Below are positions 10,311 through 19,803 of a stretch of DNA of 64,000 nucleotides, piece by piece. Position numbers and translations under genes: made by a program. Origin of the DNA: Prochlorococcus sp. AG-418-D13 (GTDB lineage Bacteria > Cyanobacteriota > Cyanobacteriia > PCC-6307 > Cyanobiaceae); NCBI GenBank assembly GCA_003214315.1, contig QCLU01000001.1:159978-223977 (forward strand), in the 5' to 3' direction. Position 1 is the stretch's first letter. The number at the start of each line of letters is the position of its first letter. The notes beneath the pieces are model-generated. The model was not told the origin of the DNA, did not search any database, and was given only the letters and a program-made list of their open reading frames with translations.

Positions 10311-11263
10311 ATTTTAATTTTTTTATTATTAAGATTTGCTTGTATGTTTCTTTTCCACATCCATGGTTTAATTCTTTTTAATGTAGTCCCTTGAAGATTT
10401 TTTTTCCAAGTTTTATTATCCCAATTTAATGATTCAATATTAAGATTTTTAATCCATTCTTTCGGTGTAGTTTCAAAATTATTGTTGTATGGCACTGACT
10501 TATTCCAAGGGCATACATCTTGACAAATATCACATCCTGCAACCCATCCGTTTAAATCTCTTTCTATTTTTTTTGGAATAGTTTTATCTCTATTCTCTAT
10601 TGTGTGATATGCAATGCATAGATCTGACTTTATTACAAAAGGTTCTACTATTGCCTTTGTGGGACAATTTTGAATACAAATATCACATTTTCCGCAAAGT
10701 GACTGATGAGGCTTATCTGGCATTAAATCCTTTGTAAGGACCATAAAACCTAAAGTAAACCAAGAACCATGTTTTTTGCTTATTAAATTACTATTTTTAC
10801 CTATCCAACCAATCCCCGACTCTTCAGCCCATGCTTTTTCAAGAAGGGGAGAGGTATCAACACATATTTTCCATTTGCAATCAGGAATTTCTAGATTGAT
10901 CCATTTACCAATATTCTTTAATTTTTTGTGAATCACTTTATGATAATCCTCTCCTTGGCTAAATTTAGCGACCTTGAGGAAATTATTGTTGTTGTTTTCT
11001 GAATTAATGTAAGCAAATCCAACGCTTAAAACACTTTTTGCATCTTCAAAAAGTAAGTTTATATTCCTTCTTTTTTCTGCTTCCATCCATTTCATTTCAG
11101 CATGGTGGTTATTTGATAACCATCTTTCTAATGCATTAGTCCTTAACTTTATACGCGAACTGCCTGGTATTGAAGCTATTCCCGCAATTGTAAAACCTTC
11201 AAAAATAGCCCTTTCTTTTAATCTTTTACTTATTTCTTTTTTGTTATTAGTGGTATCAATCAT
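10307..11263 (-). CDS. queG: Epoxyqueuosine reductase (cobalamin/Fe-S)
   Basis: Last step of queuosine synthesis in tRNA anticodons: reduces epoxyqueuosine with cobalamin and two [4Fe-4S] clusters. Two ferredoxin-like motifs are visible, CGKCDICIQNCP (about residue 190) and GCDICQDVCPWN (about 244), together with the family stretch WAEESGIGWIGKNSNLI. The 318-residue length is normal. The genome's commitment to cobalamin is also seen in the nearby cbiD. It is transcribed with the downstream TPR gene. Confidence 0.93.
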   Translation of the reverse strand: MIDTTNNKKEISKRLKERAIFEGFTIAGIASIPGSSRIKLRTNALERWLSNNHHAEMKWMEAEKRRNINLLFEDAKSVLSVGFAYINSENNNNNFLKVAKFSQGEDYHKVIHKKLKNIGKWINLEIPDCKWKICVDTSPLLEKAWAEESGIGWIGKNSNLISKKHGSWFTLGFMVLTKDLMPDKPHQSLCGKCDICIQNCPTKAIVEPFVIKSDLCIAYHTIENRDKTIPKKIERDLNGWVAGCDICQDVCPWNKSVPYNNNFETTPKEWIKNLNIESLNWDNKTWKKNLQGTTLKRIKPWMWKRNIQANLNNKKIKI

Positions 11264-11408
11264 TTCTTTATCTCTAATAGCATTTATTTTAAAAGTTATT
11301 TTGGATAATTAACTTATGAATAAAATAGATATATTTAAAAAAAATATATCCTAACTCATTAAAAAGAGTTAAATTATTAGTAAAGTTAATATAGTTAAAA
11401 ACGTTATT

Positions 11409-12143
11409 TTGGTTGAATCTAATCAAAATCAAGATTCGAATTTAGGATCTAGGCTTCAACAAGATCTAAAAAATGATCTTATAGCAGGATTGTTGGTTGT
11501 AATACCGTTAGCAACAACAATTTGGCTTTCATCATTAGTTAGTAAATTTGTTTTAACATTAGTTACTTCAGTTCCAAAGCAATTAAATCCTTTTATTACT
11601 TTAAATCCTTTATTACAAGATTTAATTAATCTAACCTTAGGTTTAACTGTTCCTTTATTAGCCATTTTGCTTATAGGCTTGATGGCGAGAAATTTCGTAG
11701 GAAGATGGTTATTAGAATTTGGAGAGGGTACCTTATCAAAAATTCCAGTAGCTGGAGCGGTTTATAAAACTCTCAAACAATTGCTAGAAACTTTTTTAAG
11801 TAATAAATCTAATAGATTTAGAAGAGTTGTTTTAGTTGAATATCCTCGTGAGGGACTATACAGTGTAGGCTTTGTAACTGGAGATGTAGGACCTTCTCTA
11901 CAGTCAGAATTAGAAGAAAAGTTACTAAGTGTTTTTATACCTACAGCACCAAACCCAACTACAGGATGGTACACACTTGTTCCTGAGTCTTCTGTTAAGG
12001 ATTTGGATATTTCTGTTGAAGATGCTTTTAAAACAATAATTTCGGCTGGGATAGTGAATCCAGACGAGAAGAATAACACTACAAATCCAACATTTTCAAA
12101 ATTGTTTTCTCAATTACGAGCTTCCACTAATACTTCTTCTTAA
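11409..12143 (+). CDS. DUF502 family membrane protein
   Basis: 244-residue inner-membrane protein of the DUF502 family. Two hydrophobic helices are clear: about residues 24-50 (LIAGLLVVIPLATTIWLSSL) and 74-95. The conserved LSKIPVAGAVYKTLKQLLET loop and a beta-rich C-terminal domain with PTAPNPTTGWYTLVPES follow; these are family hallmarks. The start is TTG at 11409; no ATG lies near. It abuts nusB with only a few bases between, so the two are likely cotranscribed. The molecular role is unknown. Confidence 0.85.
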   Translation: MVESNQNQDSNLGSRLQQDLKNDLIAGLLVVIPLATTIWLSSLVSKFVLTLVTSVPKQLNPFITLNPLLQDLINLTLGLTVPLLAILLIGLMARNFVGRWLLEFGEGTLSKIPVAGAVYKTLKQLLETFLSNKSNRFRRVVLVEYPREGLYSVGFVTGDVGPSLQSELEEKLLSVFIPTAPNPTTGWYTLVPESSVKDLDISVEDAFKTIISAGIVNPDEKNNTTNPTFSKLFSQLRASTNTSS

Positions 12144-12146
12144 TTG

Positions 12147-12773
12147 ATGCATAATAGATCTCTTTCTAGAGAATTATCTTTAATTTCTCTTGGCCTTATA
12201 AAAGACAAAGGTGATTTTAAATTAAGTAAATTTCAGATAGAAGAAGTTTTTGAATCCGCTTTGGATTCTCTAATAAATCATTGCAGAGAAGAATTAGATA
12301 ATTGCGAGTCAGAGTTAGAAAATGCTTCACAAAAAATATTAGATAGTGAATTGCAAGAAGGTGTTGATTCTTCTTATTCAAATGTTCGAGATGAGCTAAA
12401 AAAATCTCTAAGAAAAATTGAAACTGTAATGAACACACTCTCAGTAACTTTAGATTTCCCAAAATTAATTGTTTCTAGTGGTCAAATTGAAATTAGAGAG
12501 GATGTGAATCAAAGGATTTGTAACATAATCAATAACCTTAAAAGTATTGACTCTGATATAGATCAAGTAATGGATGGCTGGAGATTAAAAAGATTACCAA
12601 GAATTGATAGGGATATTTTGCGTCTAGCTTACGTGGATATCAATTTTTTGAATACACCTGTCGCTGTTGCTTGTGATGAGGCTGTTAATTTAGCTAATAA
12701 ATATAGTGATTTGCAAGGAAGAAAATTTATTAATGGAGTTTTAAGGAGATTACAAACAATTAAATTGTCATAA
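12147..12773 (+). CDS. nusB: Transcription antitermination factor NusB
   Basis: RNA-binding antitermination factor acting with NusE on rRNA leader boxA. The N-terminal RSLSRELSLISLGLI and C-terminal LPRIDRDILRLAYVDI / AVNLANKYSD / FINGVLRRL motifs are typical. At 208 residues it is longer than the E. coli protein because of a middle helical insertion, as in other cyanobacteria. The ATG at 12147 is preferred to the in-frame TTG directly before it (12144). It lies between DUF502 and ftsY. Confidence 0.93.
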   Translation: MHNRSLSRELSLISLGLIKDKGDFKLSKFQIEEVFESALDSLINHCREELDNCESELENASQKILDSELQEGVDSSYSNVRDELKKSLRKIETVMNTLSVTLDFPKLIVSSGQIEIREDVNQRICNIINNLKSIDSDIDQVMDGWRLKRLPRIDRDILRLAYVDINFLNTPVAVACDEAVNLANKYSDLQGRKFINGVLRRLQTIKLS

Positions 12774-12830
12774 TTATTTGATATAAATAAATAGTATTTT
12801 AAAAATTTTAATTACGAATTTCATATAATA

Positions 12831-14042
12831 ATGAATAATACCGATTCTGATAATTCTCGTGAGTGGGCTGCACAAGCTTATGCACTTTTAAAAAAAAGAC
12901 AGGAAGAGCAAAAGCAAGAATTACAGAAACAGGAAGAGCAAAAGCAAGAATTACAGAAACAGGAAGAGCAAAAGCAAGAATTGTCCGATATTCCTGGACA
13001 GTCTAAAACTATTGCTGAACCTGAATTAGGAGAATTTGATGATAACTTTACTTGGTCTGCAATGGTATTAGCTGCACAAGGAAAAAATATAAATCAAATA
13101 TCTATTGATGAAATTGATTGGTTAACTAAATTACGAAGAGGATTAGAAGAAACCCGAAAAGGATTTGTTACTGAATTATTGGATAAATTAGGAGATGATC
13201 CTCTTACACCTGAATCTCTTGATGATTTAGAAACTCTATTAATAAGAGCTGATGTAGGGATTGATTCAACTGATAAAGTTATCAGTTCTCTTAGAACAAA
13301 ATTAAACGAGGAAGTAGTGGGTGGAGAAGCAGGAATAGAATTTTTGAAGAAGGAATTAAAATTAATTATCGATAAACCAATAAAAAATTCGGGTACTGAT
13401 CTTTTAGTTCCCCAAAAAGGTAAGTTAAATGTTTGGTTATTAGTAGGAGTTAATGGTGTTGGTAAAACTACCACATTAGGAAAATTAGCATATTTGTCAT
13501 CAAAAAGTAATTATAAAACTTTGATAGCTGCTGCTGATACATTTAGAGCGGCTGCTGTAGAACAACTTACAGTGTGGGGAGATAGAAGTAATGTCGAAGT
13601 TATATCTAATAAATCAAAAAATGCTGATCCAGCTGCTGTAGTCTTTGATGCAATTAATTCTGCAATAAAAAGAAATGTTGATTTATTACTTGTTGACACA
13701 GCGGGTAGATTGCAAACAAAAAATAATTTGATGGATGAATTAGCAAAAATAAAAAAAATTATTGATAAAAAGGTCCCAGATGCAATTGTTGAATCATTAT
13801 TAGTTTTAGATGCAAGTCAGGGTCAAAATGGCTTAAAGCAAGCAAAAAGTTTCGCTAAATCGGCAGATTTAAGTGGAGCAATTATTACTAAATTAGATGG
13901 GACTTCTCGAGGAGGCGTTTCTTTAGCTGTATCTGAAGAAGTAAATTTACCTATAAGGTTTATTGGAGCTGGAGAAGGTATAAAAGATTTGAGACCATTT
14001 AATAGTTATGAATTTGTAGAGGCTATGCTTGCAGATAAATAA
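12831..14042 (+). CDS. ftsY: Signal recognition particle receptor FtsY
   Basis: SRP receptor GTPase that delivers ribosome-nascent chains to the membrane. The NG domain is complete: GVNGVGKTTTLGKLA (G1, about residues 206-220), DTFRAAAVEQL, DTAGR, TKLDGT and GAGEGIKDLRPF. The N-terminal acidic/charged domain carries a glutamine/glutamate-rich tandem repeat (10-residue unit QEEQKQELQK, see the repeat at 12899-12982). The 403-residue length is near normal. Translation starts at the ATG at 12831, 57 bp after nusB. Confidence 0.96.
   Translation: MNNTDSDNSREWAAQAYALLKKRQEEQKQELQKQEEQKQELQKQEEQKQELSDIPGQSKTIAEPELGEFDDNFTWSAMVLAAQGKNINQISIDEIDWLTKLRRGLEETRKGFVTELLDKLGDDPLTPESLDDLETLLIRADVGIDSTDKVISSLRTKLNEEVVGGEAGIEFLKKELKLIIDKPIKNSGTDLLVPQKGKLNVWLLVGVNGVGKTTTLGKLAYLSSKSNYKTLIAAADTFRAAAVEQLTVWGDRSNVEVISNKSKNADPAAVVFDAINSAIKRNVDLLLVDTAGRLQTKNNLMDELAKIKKIIDKKVPDAIVESLLVLDASQGQNGLKQAKSFAKSADLSGAIITKLDGTSRGGVSLAVSEEVNLPIRFIGAGEGIKDLRPFNSYEFVEAMLADK
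12899..12982 (+). repeat. 30-bp in-frame tandem repeat in ftsY
   Basis: Two perfect 30-bp units (12899-12928, 12929-12958) and a third of 24 bp (12959-12982) encode repeats of QEEQKQELQK in the N-terminal domain of FtsY. The copies are identical at DNA level, not merely at protein level, which points to recent slippage. The unit is a multiple of three, so changes in copy number keep the frame. Confidence 0.95.
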
Positions 14043-14109
14043 ATATATAATTAATTTTTTTTAAAAATTTAAATTTAATGTTAAAACATATTTATCTATT
14101 AAATTTGTT

Positions 14110-15453
14110 TTGACCAATAATCAAAAAGAAAAAATATTTTCGAACAAATTTATTCAAGATTTTTTAGAAAACGAACCTACAGTAATTTTAAAAAATAAAC
14201 ATAAATTTGCTGAAATTGCATCTTCATTAGCATATTATTTAAAATCATTTTCCAATATTAATAAATTTCTGGATTATGTATGCTTAATTTTTAAACATAT
14301 ATTTTCTGAGAATATAATTTTAATTATTCCTCTAAATTATGAGGGGGAGATATGGAATGAAAATATAAAAATTTCTGCTAATGAAGAATATTTAACAATT
14401 CAAGAAGAAATTAAAAGTTTTTTGAAGCAATTTCATTTTTCAAAAAATTTTAAAATTAAAGATATTATAAATTTTGAAAATGCTCTAACAAATAATTTTA
14501 AAGAATATAAAATTGAAATAAATAAAATAAATTCAAGAGGTAAATGTAGAGGATTTATTTATATTTTTAGCAAAGATATTTCCAGACAGTCGATTACTGA
14601 AGATAGTAATTTCAATTTTATTGAAAATTGTCTAGCTGTTGGATTAGAAAATTACTACTTAATTAAAACAAAGAAAAAGCATGAAAATGTAGATAGAGAA
14701 ATCTCCACTGGTGCTGAAATACAATCTCAATTACTCCCAGATTTTTGTCCAATTATCCATGGTATAGACCTGGCAGCTCATTGTAGACCAGCTCTACAGC
14801 TCGGCGGTGATTACTATGATTTTATGTGCTTAAAGACAAATATCTCTGAAAAAAGAAAACAAAAATCAAGATGGGCCTTTGTAATAGGTGATGTCATGGG
14901 TAAAGGGATTCCAGCCGGTCTTTTAATGACTATGTTAAGAGGAATGTTACGTGCAGAGGTTCTTACAGGTCTGCCTCCAGATAGAATTTTGCATGATTTG
15001 AATCAACTAGCAATAAATGATTTAGATCAATCGCATAGATTTGTGACATTATTTTACTCAGATTATGACCCTAGAACTAGAAAATTGAGATTCGCTAATG
15101 CAGCTCATAATCCTCCACTGCTTTGGAAAAGTTCAGATCAGAAAATGATTAAATTAGATGCAGAAGGATTTGTACTTGGACTACAAAAAGATGCTGAATA
15201 TCATTGTGGTGAAATCAAGCTTAATCAAAATGATTTAGTTCTTTATTACACAGATGGAGTAATTGATACTTCTAACTCTTTAGGTCAAAGATTTGATGAG
15301 GAAAGATTAATTAAAACCCTTTCAAAATTATGCAAGCAATCTTATACATCCCAAGAAATTTTAAATAAAATTTTTAAAAAGTTGGATGATTTTACAGGTC
15401 AAAACAGACATCTGCAAGATGATGCCTCGATGGTTATTTTTCAATTAAAATAG
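14110..15453 (+). CDS. RsbU/SpoIIE-type PP2C serine phosphatase
   Basis: 447-residue regulator. Residues 1-190 form a Lys/Asn-rich sensory part, possibly GAF-like, that I cannot assign firmly. Residues about 200-445 are a PP2C-like SpoIIE/RsbU phosphatase domain with RPALQLGGDYYDF, GDVMGKGIPAGLLMTMLRG, FANAAHNPPLL, LVLYYTDGVIDT and DDASMVIF; the aspartates bind the metal ions. Such enzymes dephosphorylate anti-sigma antagonists in partner-switching stress circuits. No anti-sigma or antagonist gene is adjacent. The start is TTG at 14110 (MTNNQKEK). argH follows by 61 bp. Confidence 0.85.
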   Translation: MTNNQKEKIFSNKFIQDFLENEPTVILKNKHKFAEIASSLAYYLKSFSNINKFLDYVCLIFKHIFSENIILIIPLNYEGEIWNENIKISANEEYLTIQEEIKSFLKQFHFSKNFKIKDIINFENALTNNFKEYKIEINKINSRGKCRGFIYIFSKDISRQSITEDSNFNFIENCLAVGLENYYLIKTKKKHENVDREISTGAEIQSQLLPDFCPIIHGIDLAAHCRPALQLGGDYYDFMCLKTNISEKRKQKSRWAFVIGDVMGKGIPAGLLMTMLRGMLRAEVLTGLPPDRILHDLNQLAINDLDQSHRFVTLFYSDYDPRTRKLRFANAAHNPPLLWKSSDQKMIKLDAEGFVLGLQKDAEYHCGEIKLNQNDLVLYYTDGVIDTSNSLGQRFDEERLIKTLSKLCKQSYTSQEILNKIFKKLDDFTGQNRHLQDDASMVIFQLK

Positions 15454-15514
15454 ATATTTTTGTCACTTATATAAAAAAATGCTTTATTAGAGATACGTAA
15501 AGTTACTAATTGAT

Positions 15515-16894
15515 ATGGCAAAAGTTTGGAGTAAAAGGTTTGATAATGCGCTTGACCCTTTTATTGAAAAGTTTAATGCCTCAATTGGTTTTGATAGAAA
15601 GCTTATTTTAGAAGATTTAGATTGTTCGATTGCTCATGCGAAAATGCTTGGAAAAACTAAAGTTTTATCCTCTTCCGAAGCTTTGCAAATTATTAATGGT
15701 TTAGAGTCAATAAAAGTTGAGTATTTGGCAGGTAAATTTTCTCCTGGTCCACCTTCTGAAGATATTCACTATTGCATAGAAGAAAAGCTGATAAGTTTAA
15801 TTGGTGAAACTGGAAAAAAATTACATACAGGTAGAAGCAGAAATGATCAAGTTGGTACAGATATAAGATTGTGGCTAAGAAAAGAGATTGATAATATTGA
15901 AATTTTAATAACCGATTTGCAAAAATCCTTCTTAAATCTTGCTAAATCTAATATTTATACCTTAATTCCTGGATATACCCACATGCAAAGAGCTCAACCA
16001 TTATCTTTGGCTCATCATTTATTGGCCTATATAGAAATGCTCCAAAGAGACCGCGAAAGGTTTAAAGAAGTACGCTCAAGAGTTAATACTTCTCCCTTAG
16101 GAGCTGCAGCATTAGCTGGAACAAAAATAAAAATAGATAGGCACTTTACAGCTGCAGAATTGGGTTTTGAAAAGATTTATAAAAACAGTATTGATGCAGT
16201 TAGTGATAGAGATTTTTGTATAGAATTTGTTTCTGCATCTGCTTTGTTGATGTCTCACTTAAGTAAAATTTCAGAGGAAATAATTTTATGGGTAACTGAT
16301 GAATTTTCTTTTGCAAAATTAACAGATAAATGTGCCACAGGAAGTAGCTTAATGCCGCAGAAAAAAAATCCTGACGTTCCAGAATTAATCAGAGGTAAGA
16401 CTGGAAGAGTGTACGGACATCTCCAGGCATTGTTAACAATGGTCAAAGGGGTGCCACTTTCATACAATAAGGATTTTCAAGAAGATAAAGAGCCAATATT
16501 TGATACTGCAGAAACAATATCTTCTTGTGTTAAAGCAATGACTATTCTAATTAATGAGGGGATTGAATTTAATATTAAAAATTTATCTGATTCTGTAGAA
16601 AATGACTTTTCTAATGCTACTGATTTGGCAGATTACTTAGTTGGTAAAGATGTTCCTTTTAGGACCGCCTATCAAGTTGTTGGTGAAATAGTTAAATATT
16701 GCTTGGAGAGAAAAATGTTATTTAAAAATCTCAAAATTGACGAATTAAAAAAATTTCATCCCAAATTTAATAAGGATGTTTTTGTGGGGATTAAGCCTCT
16801 TAATGTTGTTAAATCGAGAAATAGCGAAGGTGGTACAGGTTTTATTCAGGTAGAAAAAGAGGTAAATAATTGGCAAAAAAAATTGTTGCTTTGA
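15515..16894 (+). CDS. argH: Argininosuccinate lyase
   Basis: Splits argininosuccinate into arginine and fumarate, the last step of arginine synthesis. The fumarase-superfamily signature [19 protein letters not shown] is present at about residues 280-298, with [19 protein letters not shown] and TPGYTHMQ-like ([12 protein letters not shown]) motifs before it. The length of 459 is normal and the ATG at 15515 gives the family N-terminus (KVWSKRF). argJ of the same pathway is at 53534, so the pathway is scattered rather than clustered. Confidence 0.96.
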   Translation: MAKVWSKRFDNALDPFIEKFNASIGFDRKLILEDLDCSIAHAKMLGKTKVLSSSEALQIINGLESIKVEYLAGKFSPGPPSEDIHYCIEEKLISLIGETGKKLHTGRSRNDQVGTDIRLWLRKEIDNIEILITDLQKSFLNLAKSNIYTLIPGYTHMQRAQPLSLAHHLLAYIEMLQRDRERFKEVRSRVNTSPLGAAALAGTKIKIDRHFTAAELGFEKIYKNSIDAVSDRDFCIEFVSASALLMSHLSKISEEIILWVTDEFSFAKLTDKCATGSSLMPQKKNPDVPELIRGKTGRVYGHLQALLTMVKGVPLSYNKDFQEDKEPIFDTAETISSCVKAMTILINEGIEFNIKNLSDSVENDFSNATDLADYLVGKDVPFRTAYQVVGEIVKYCLERKMLFKNLKIDELKKFHPKFNKDVFVGIKPLNVVKSRNSEGGTGFIQVEKEVNNWQKKLLL

Positions 16895-16957
16895 ATCTCA
16901 ATTATTTTTCTACAACAAGGGTATGCTTTGAAGTACAATAATAAAGCAACGTTATGG

Positions 16958-16979
16958 GACTACTCATCGTAGTTTTTTG
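16958..16979 (+). terminator. Possible terminator or attenuator between argH and the RRM gene
   Basis: A small hairpin, ACTAC (16959-16963) and GTAGT (16969-16973) with a 5-base loop, is followed by a run of T (16973-16978). It lies 64 bp after argH and 30 bp before the RNA-binding protein start. The stem is short, so this could be the argH terminator, a leader hairpin of the next gene, or chance. Confidence 0.4.
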
Positions 16980-17008
16980 TAAAGTAAATTTTCTTTGTTG
17001 AGTTTAAA

Positions 17009-17461
17009 GTGAGTATTTTTGTTGGCAATTTGCCGTTCCGCGCAGAGCGTGAAGATGTTATGCAGTTGTTTGCCCCTTTTGGTGAGGTTTTAAATTGTTC
17101 TCTTCCTTTGGAGAGAGATACTGGAAGGAAAAGAGGATTCGCATTTATTGAAATGGCAGATGAATCGATTGAGTCAACAGCTATTGATGGTTTGCAAGGC
17201 ACCGAACTTATGGGTAGGCCATTAAGAATTAATAAAGCTGAGCCAAGAGGTTCTGGTGGATCTCGTAGAGGAGGAAGAGGCGGCTATGGCGGTGGTAATT
17301 CTGGATCTAATAGTTTTTACACTAATAAATCTTCAGGAGCAGAGGGTTGGGAAGATAGAAGTTATGGAAATTCTTCTGAAAACTCTGAATATGAAAATGG
17401 TAGGATCAGAAGAAAAAGGGGAGTGTCCAATGAGAGTAATGCTTCGAACGACCCAAATTAG
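17009..17461 (+). CDS. RRM-type RNA-binding protein with Gly/Arg-rich tail
   Basis: 150-residue cyanobacterial Rbp. One RNA recognition motif covers residues 1-80, with RNP2 IFVGNL (3-8) and RNP1 RGFAFIEM (about 44-51). A glycine/arginine/serine-rich tail follows (GGSRRGGRGGYGGG). Such proteins resemble plant glycine-rich RNA-binding proteins and are often cold-induced in cyanobacteria. The start is GTG at 17009 (MSIFVGN), the only one that keeps RNP2 near the N-terminus. The 3' end overlaps the convergent dus gene by 4 bp. Confidence 0.92.
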   Translation: MSIFVGNLPFRAEREDVMQLFAPFGEVLNCSLPLERDTGRKRGFAFIEMADESIESTAIDGLQGTELMGRPLRINKAEPRGSGGSRRGGRGGYGGGNSGSNSFYTNKSSGAEGWEDRSYGNSSENSEYENGRIRRKRGVSNESNASNDPN

Positions 17462-18462
17462 TAACTCATTTCTTCAAGCACTGTAGTTAATTTAATTAGA
17501 TATTCAATATTTAATTCTTTTTTTCTAGATTTATTGGAAATTTGATTCCTCCAAATCTTAGCTTTTGGTATACCTTCAACTAAATTTATAAGATGTTTAC
17601 AAATATCCCAAGATTTTCCTCCATTACTTAAATGCGTTTCTATGTATGGGATTAAGGAAAATATAATATTTGAAGCAGATTTGGGTTTTTTATTAATTCC
17701 ATAAATCTTTTGATCAATCTCAGACCATCTTAAGGGATGTTTATATATAGATCGTCCAATCATGACCCCATCAAAATCATTTAAGGCTTTTAATGATTCA
17801 TCGATATTTGTTAAACCCCCATTGATTTCTATTAATAATTCTGGATTTGATTTTTTCAATTTTTTTACTACATCATAATTTAGTGGAGGTATAGTTCTAT
17901 TTTGTTTTGGATTTAGACCTTTTAATATGGCTTTCCTTGCATGAACTGTAAATCTGTCTGCACCAGCATTTGCGATAATTCTGACGAAATTATTCAAGTT
18001 AACGAAACTATCATCATTGTCTACACCGATTCTGTGTTTGATTGTAACCGGTAAGTTGCAATTATTTTTTAGGGATTCTATACATTTTGCTACTTTTTCA
18101 GGGTCTTTCATAAGTGAAGCGCCAAAATTTCCAGAACATACCCTTGGACTCGGACAACCAACATTAAAGTTTATTTCGTCATAACCCCAATCCTGGGCCA
18201 TTTGGGCAGCCTCTTTAAGGATTTCAGGGTCATCCCCACCAAATTGAATTGATATCGGGTGTTCTTCACTATTAAAATCTAAAAAGGTTTCTTTTTTATT
18301 CGTATAAACTAAACTTTGCGCCACAATCATTTCTGTATACAAGAGCGCTTCAGAACTTATTTTTCTCATTATCATTCTGAAATGTTTATCAGTACAATCC
18401 ATCATTGGAGCAATACTTAATTTATGCATATTTTTAATAGAATTAGTATGATCGGAACTCAT
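17458..18462 (-). CDS. dusA: tRNA-dihydrouridine synthase, DusA-type
   Basis: FMN enzyme that reduces uridines in the tRNA D-loop using NADPH. Motifs: LSIAPMMDCTDKHFR at the start (FMN binding), EINFNVGCPSPRV with the catalytic cysteine (about residue 101), CSGNFGASLMKDPE, and TVHARKAILKGLNPKQNR, which is characteristic of the DusA group. Length 334. It is convergent with the RRM gene and divergent from msrB, with only 23 bp separating the msrB start. Confidence 0.9.
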   Translation of the reverse strand: MSSDHTNSIKNMHKLSIAPMMDCTDKHFRMIMRKISSEALLYTEMIVAQSLVYTNKKETFLDFNSEEHPISIQFGGDDPEILKEAAQMAQDWGYDEINFNVGCPSPRVCSGNFGASLMKDPEKVAKCIESLKNNCNLPVTIKHRIGVDNDDSFVNLNNFVRIIANAGADRFTVHARKAILKGLNPKQNRTIPPLNYDVVKKLKKSNPELLIEINGGLTNIDESLKALNDFDGVMIGRSIYKHPLRWSEIDQKIYGINKKPKSASNIIFSLIPYIETHLSNGGKSWDICKHLINLVEGIPKAKIWRNQISNKSRKKELNIEYLIKLTTVLEEMSY

Positions 18463-18485
18463 TATTTTTTATTTGATTTAAATAT

Positions 18486-18980
18486 ATGAATCAATTTCTA
18501 TCAAGAAGAATTTTTATTTTAATTCCTAGTATGTCAATTTTAAAAATAATCTTTAAGCCAATGCAAGTATTAGCTTCTTCGCTTGCTTCTAAAGAGGAGT
18601 GGGATTTATCAAAAGATGAATGGAAATCTAGGCTAAGTCCAGAATCCTATTATATTTTGAGGGAGGAAGGGACTGAAAGAGCTTTCAGCAGCAAATTAAA
18701 TAATGAGAAAAGAAAAGGGGTTTTTCACTGCGCAGGATGTGATTTGCCACTTTTTATTTCAGATAAAAAGTATGATAGTGGTACAGGATGGCCAAGTTTT
18801 TGGGATCCAATTAAAGGTTCAGTTGTAACAAAAGTTGATTTCAAGTTAATTGTTCCAAGAACCGAATATCACTGCTCTAGATGCGGAGGTCATCAAGGAC
18901 ATGTCTTTAATGATGGGCCACTTCCTACAGGCAAAAGATACTGTAATAACGGCTTAGCATTAAAGTTTGTTCCTGAGTAA
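18486..18980 (+). CDS. msrB: Peptide methionine-(R)-S-oxide reductase with exported N-terminus
   Basis: Repairs oxidised methionine in proteins. The MsrB domain (about residues 40-164) has zinc ligands in CAGCD and CSRCGGHQGH and the catalytic cysteine in RYCNNGLALKF. Substrate-binding GTGWPSFW is intact. The first 35 residues (RRIFILIPSMSILKIIFKPM) are hydrophobic with an arginine pair before them, so the protein is probably exported or membrane-anchored, perhaps to the lumen or periplasm. The divergent neighbour is dusA. Confidence 0.92.
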   Translation: MNQFLSRRIFILIPSMSILKIIFKPMQVLASSLASKEEWDLSKDEWKSRLSPESYYILREEGTERAFSSKLNNEKRKGVFHCAGCDLPLFISDKKYDSGTGWPSFWDPIKGSVVTKVDFKLIVPRTEYHCSRCGGHQGHVFNDGPLPTGKRYCNNGLALKFVPE

Positions 18981-18984
18981 AATT

Positions 18985-19010
18985 TGTGCGGCCTTCCGCA
19001 ACTTGTTTTG
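18985..19010 (+). terminator. Weak terminator after msrB
   Basis: Hairpin TGCGG (18987-18991) / CCGCA (18996-19000) with a 4-base loop, followed by a broken T tract (CTTGTTTTGTTT). It directly follows the msrB stop and precedes grpE, separating a repair gene from the chaperone operon. The interrupted T run makes efficiency uncertain. Confidence 0.4.
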
Positions 19011-19054
19011 TTTATCACTTTATTGGAAAATGGATTTATTAAAATTTTAGAAAA

Positions 19055-19774
19055 ATGATTGAAAATCAATCAGACAATATTGATATTAAAGAAAATGATG
19101 TTTCTAATCAGGATGATACCCCTGTTGATACTTCATCTGCTGAAGGTAAAATAATCGAAAATGATGAATCACCTTCTCAAAAAACAGAAGAAATAAATAC
19201 CGAAGAATTAAAAAATACTATTTCAAATAATGATGCGAGATTAGAACAATTGGAAAAAGAGCATGAAACTTTAAAAAATCAATATGTAAGGATTTCAGCA
19301 GATTTTGATAATTTTAGAAAAAGGCAGTCTAGGGATCAGGACGATTTAAAAATCCAACTTGTTTCAAAGACTTTAACTGCGATTCTTCCTATTGTTGATA
19401 ATTTTGAGAGAGCAAGACAACAACTTAAACCAGAAAGTGAAGAAGCTCAAGCTCTTCATAGAAGTTATCAAGGATTGTATAAACAATTGGTAGAAGTTTT
19501 AAAACAACAGGGAGTGTCACCTATGAGAGTTGTTGGTCAGCAATTTGATCCAAACTTGCATGAAGCTGTGTTAAGAGAGCCTAGTGAAGAGTTTGAGGAG
19601 GATTTTATTATTGAAGAATTGCAGCGAGGATATCATCTAGAGGGTAAGGTTTTGAGACATGCATTGGTTAAAGTTTCTATGGGACCTGGTAAACAAAATT
19701 CACAACAGGAAGTAGAAAAGGATACAGTTGAAGAGGATGTTGATTCAGAGGTAAATACTTCTGAAAAAGTATAA
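19055..19774 (+). CDS. grpE: Nucleotide exchange factor GrpE
   Basis: Exchanges ADP for ATP on DnaK. The coiled-coil half has [20 protein letters not shown] and [10 protein letters not shown] (about residues 65-95); the beta domain has [14 protein letters not shown] and [14 protein letters not shown]. The first 60 and last 25 residues are acidic and low-complexity. No CIRCE inverted repeat is visible upstream, so HrcA control is not suggested. dnaJ follows by 29 bp; dnaK is not in the window. Confidence 0.95.
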   Translation: MIENQSDNIDIKENDVSNQDDTPVDTSSAEGKIIENDESPSQKTEEINTEELKNTISNNDARLEQLEKEHETLKNQYVRISADFDNFRKRQSRDQDDLKIQLVSKTLTAILPIVDNFERARQQLKPESEEAQALHRSYQGLYKQLVEVLKQQGVSPMRVVGQQFDPNLHEAVLREPSEEFEEDFIIEELQRGYHLEGKVLRHALVKVSMGPGKQNSQQEVEKDTVEEDVDSEVNTSEKV

Positions 19775-19803
19775 ATTCCAAATTCTTATTTGAGCATTAT
19801 CTA

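Noticed and set aside
17256..17486. Alternative frame over the Gly-rich tail of the RRM gene
   Set aside because: It is a shadow of the repetitive glycine codons and runs into the convergent dus gene; no start or family signal.
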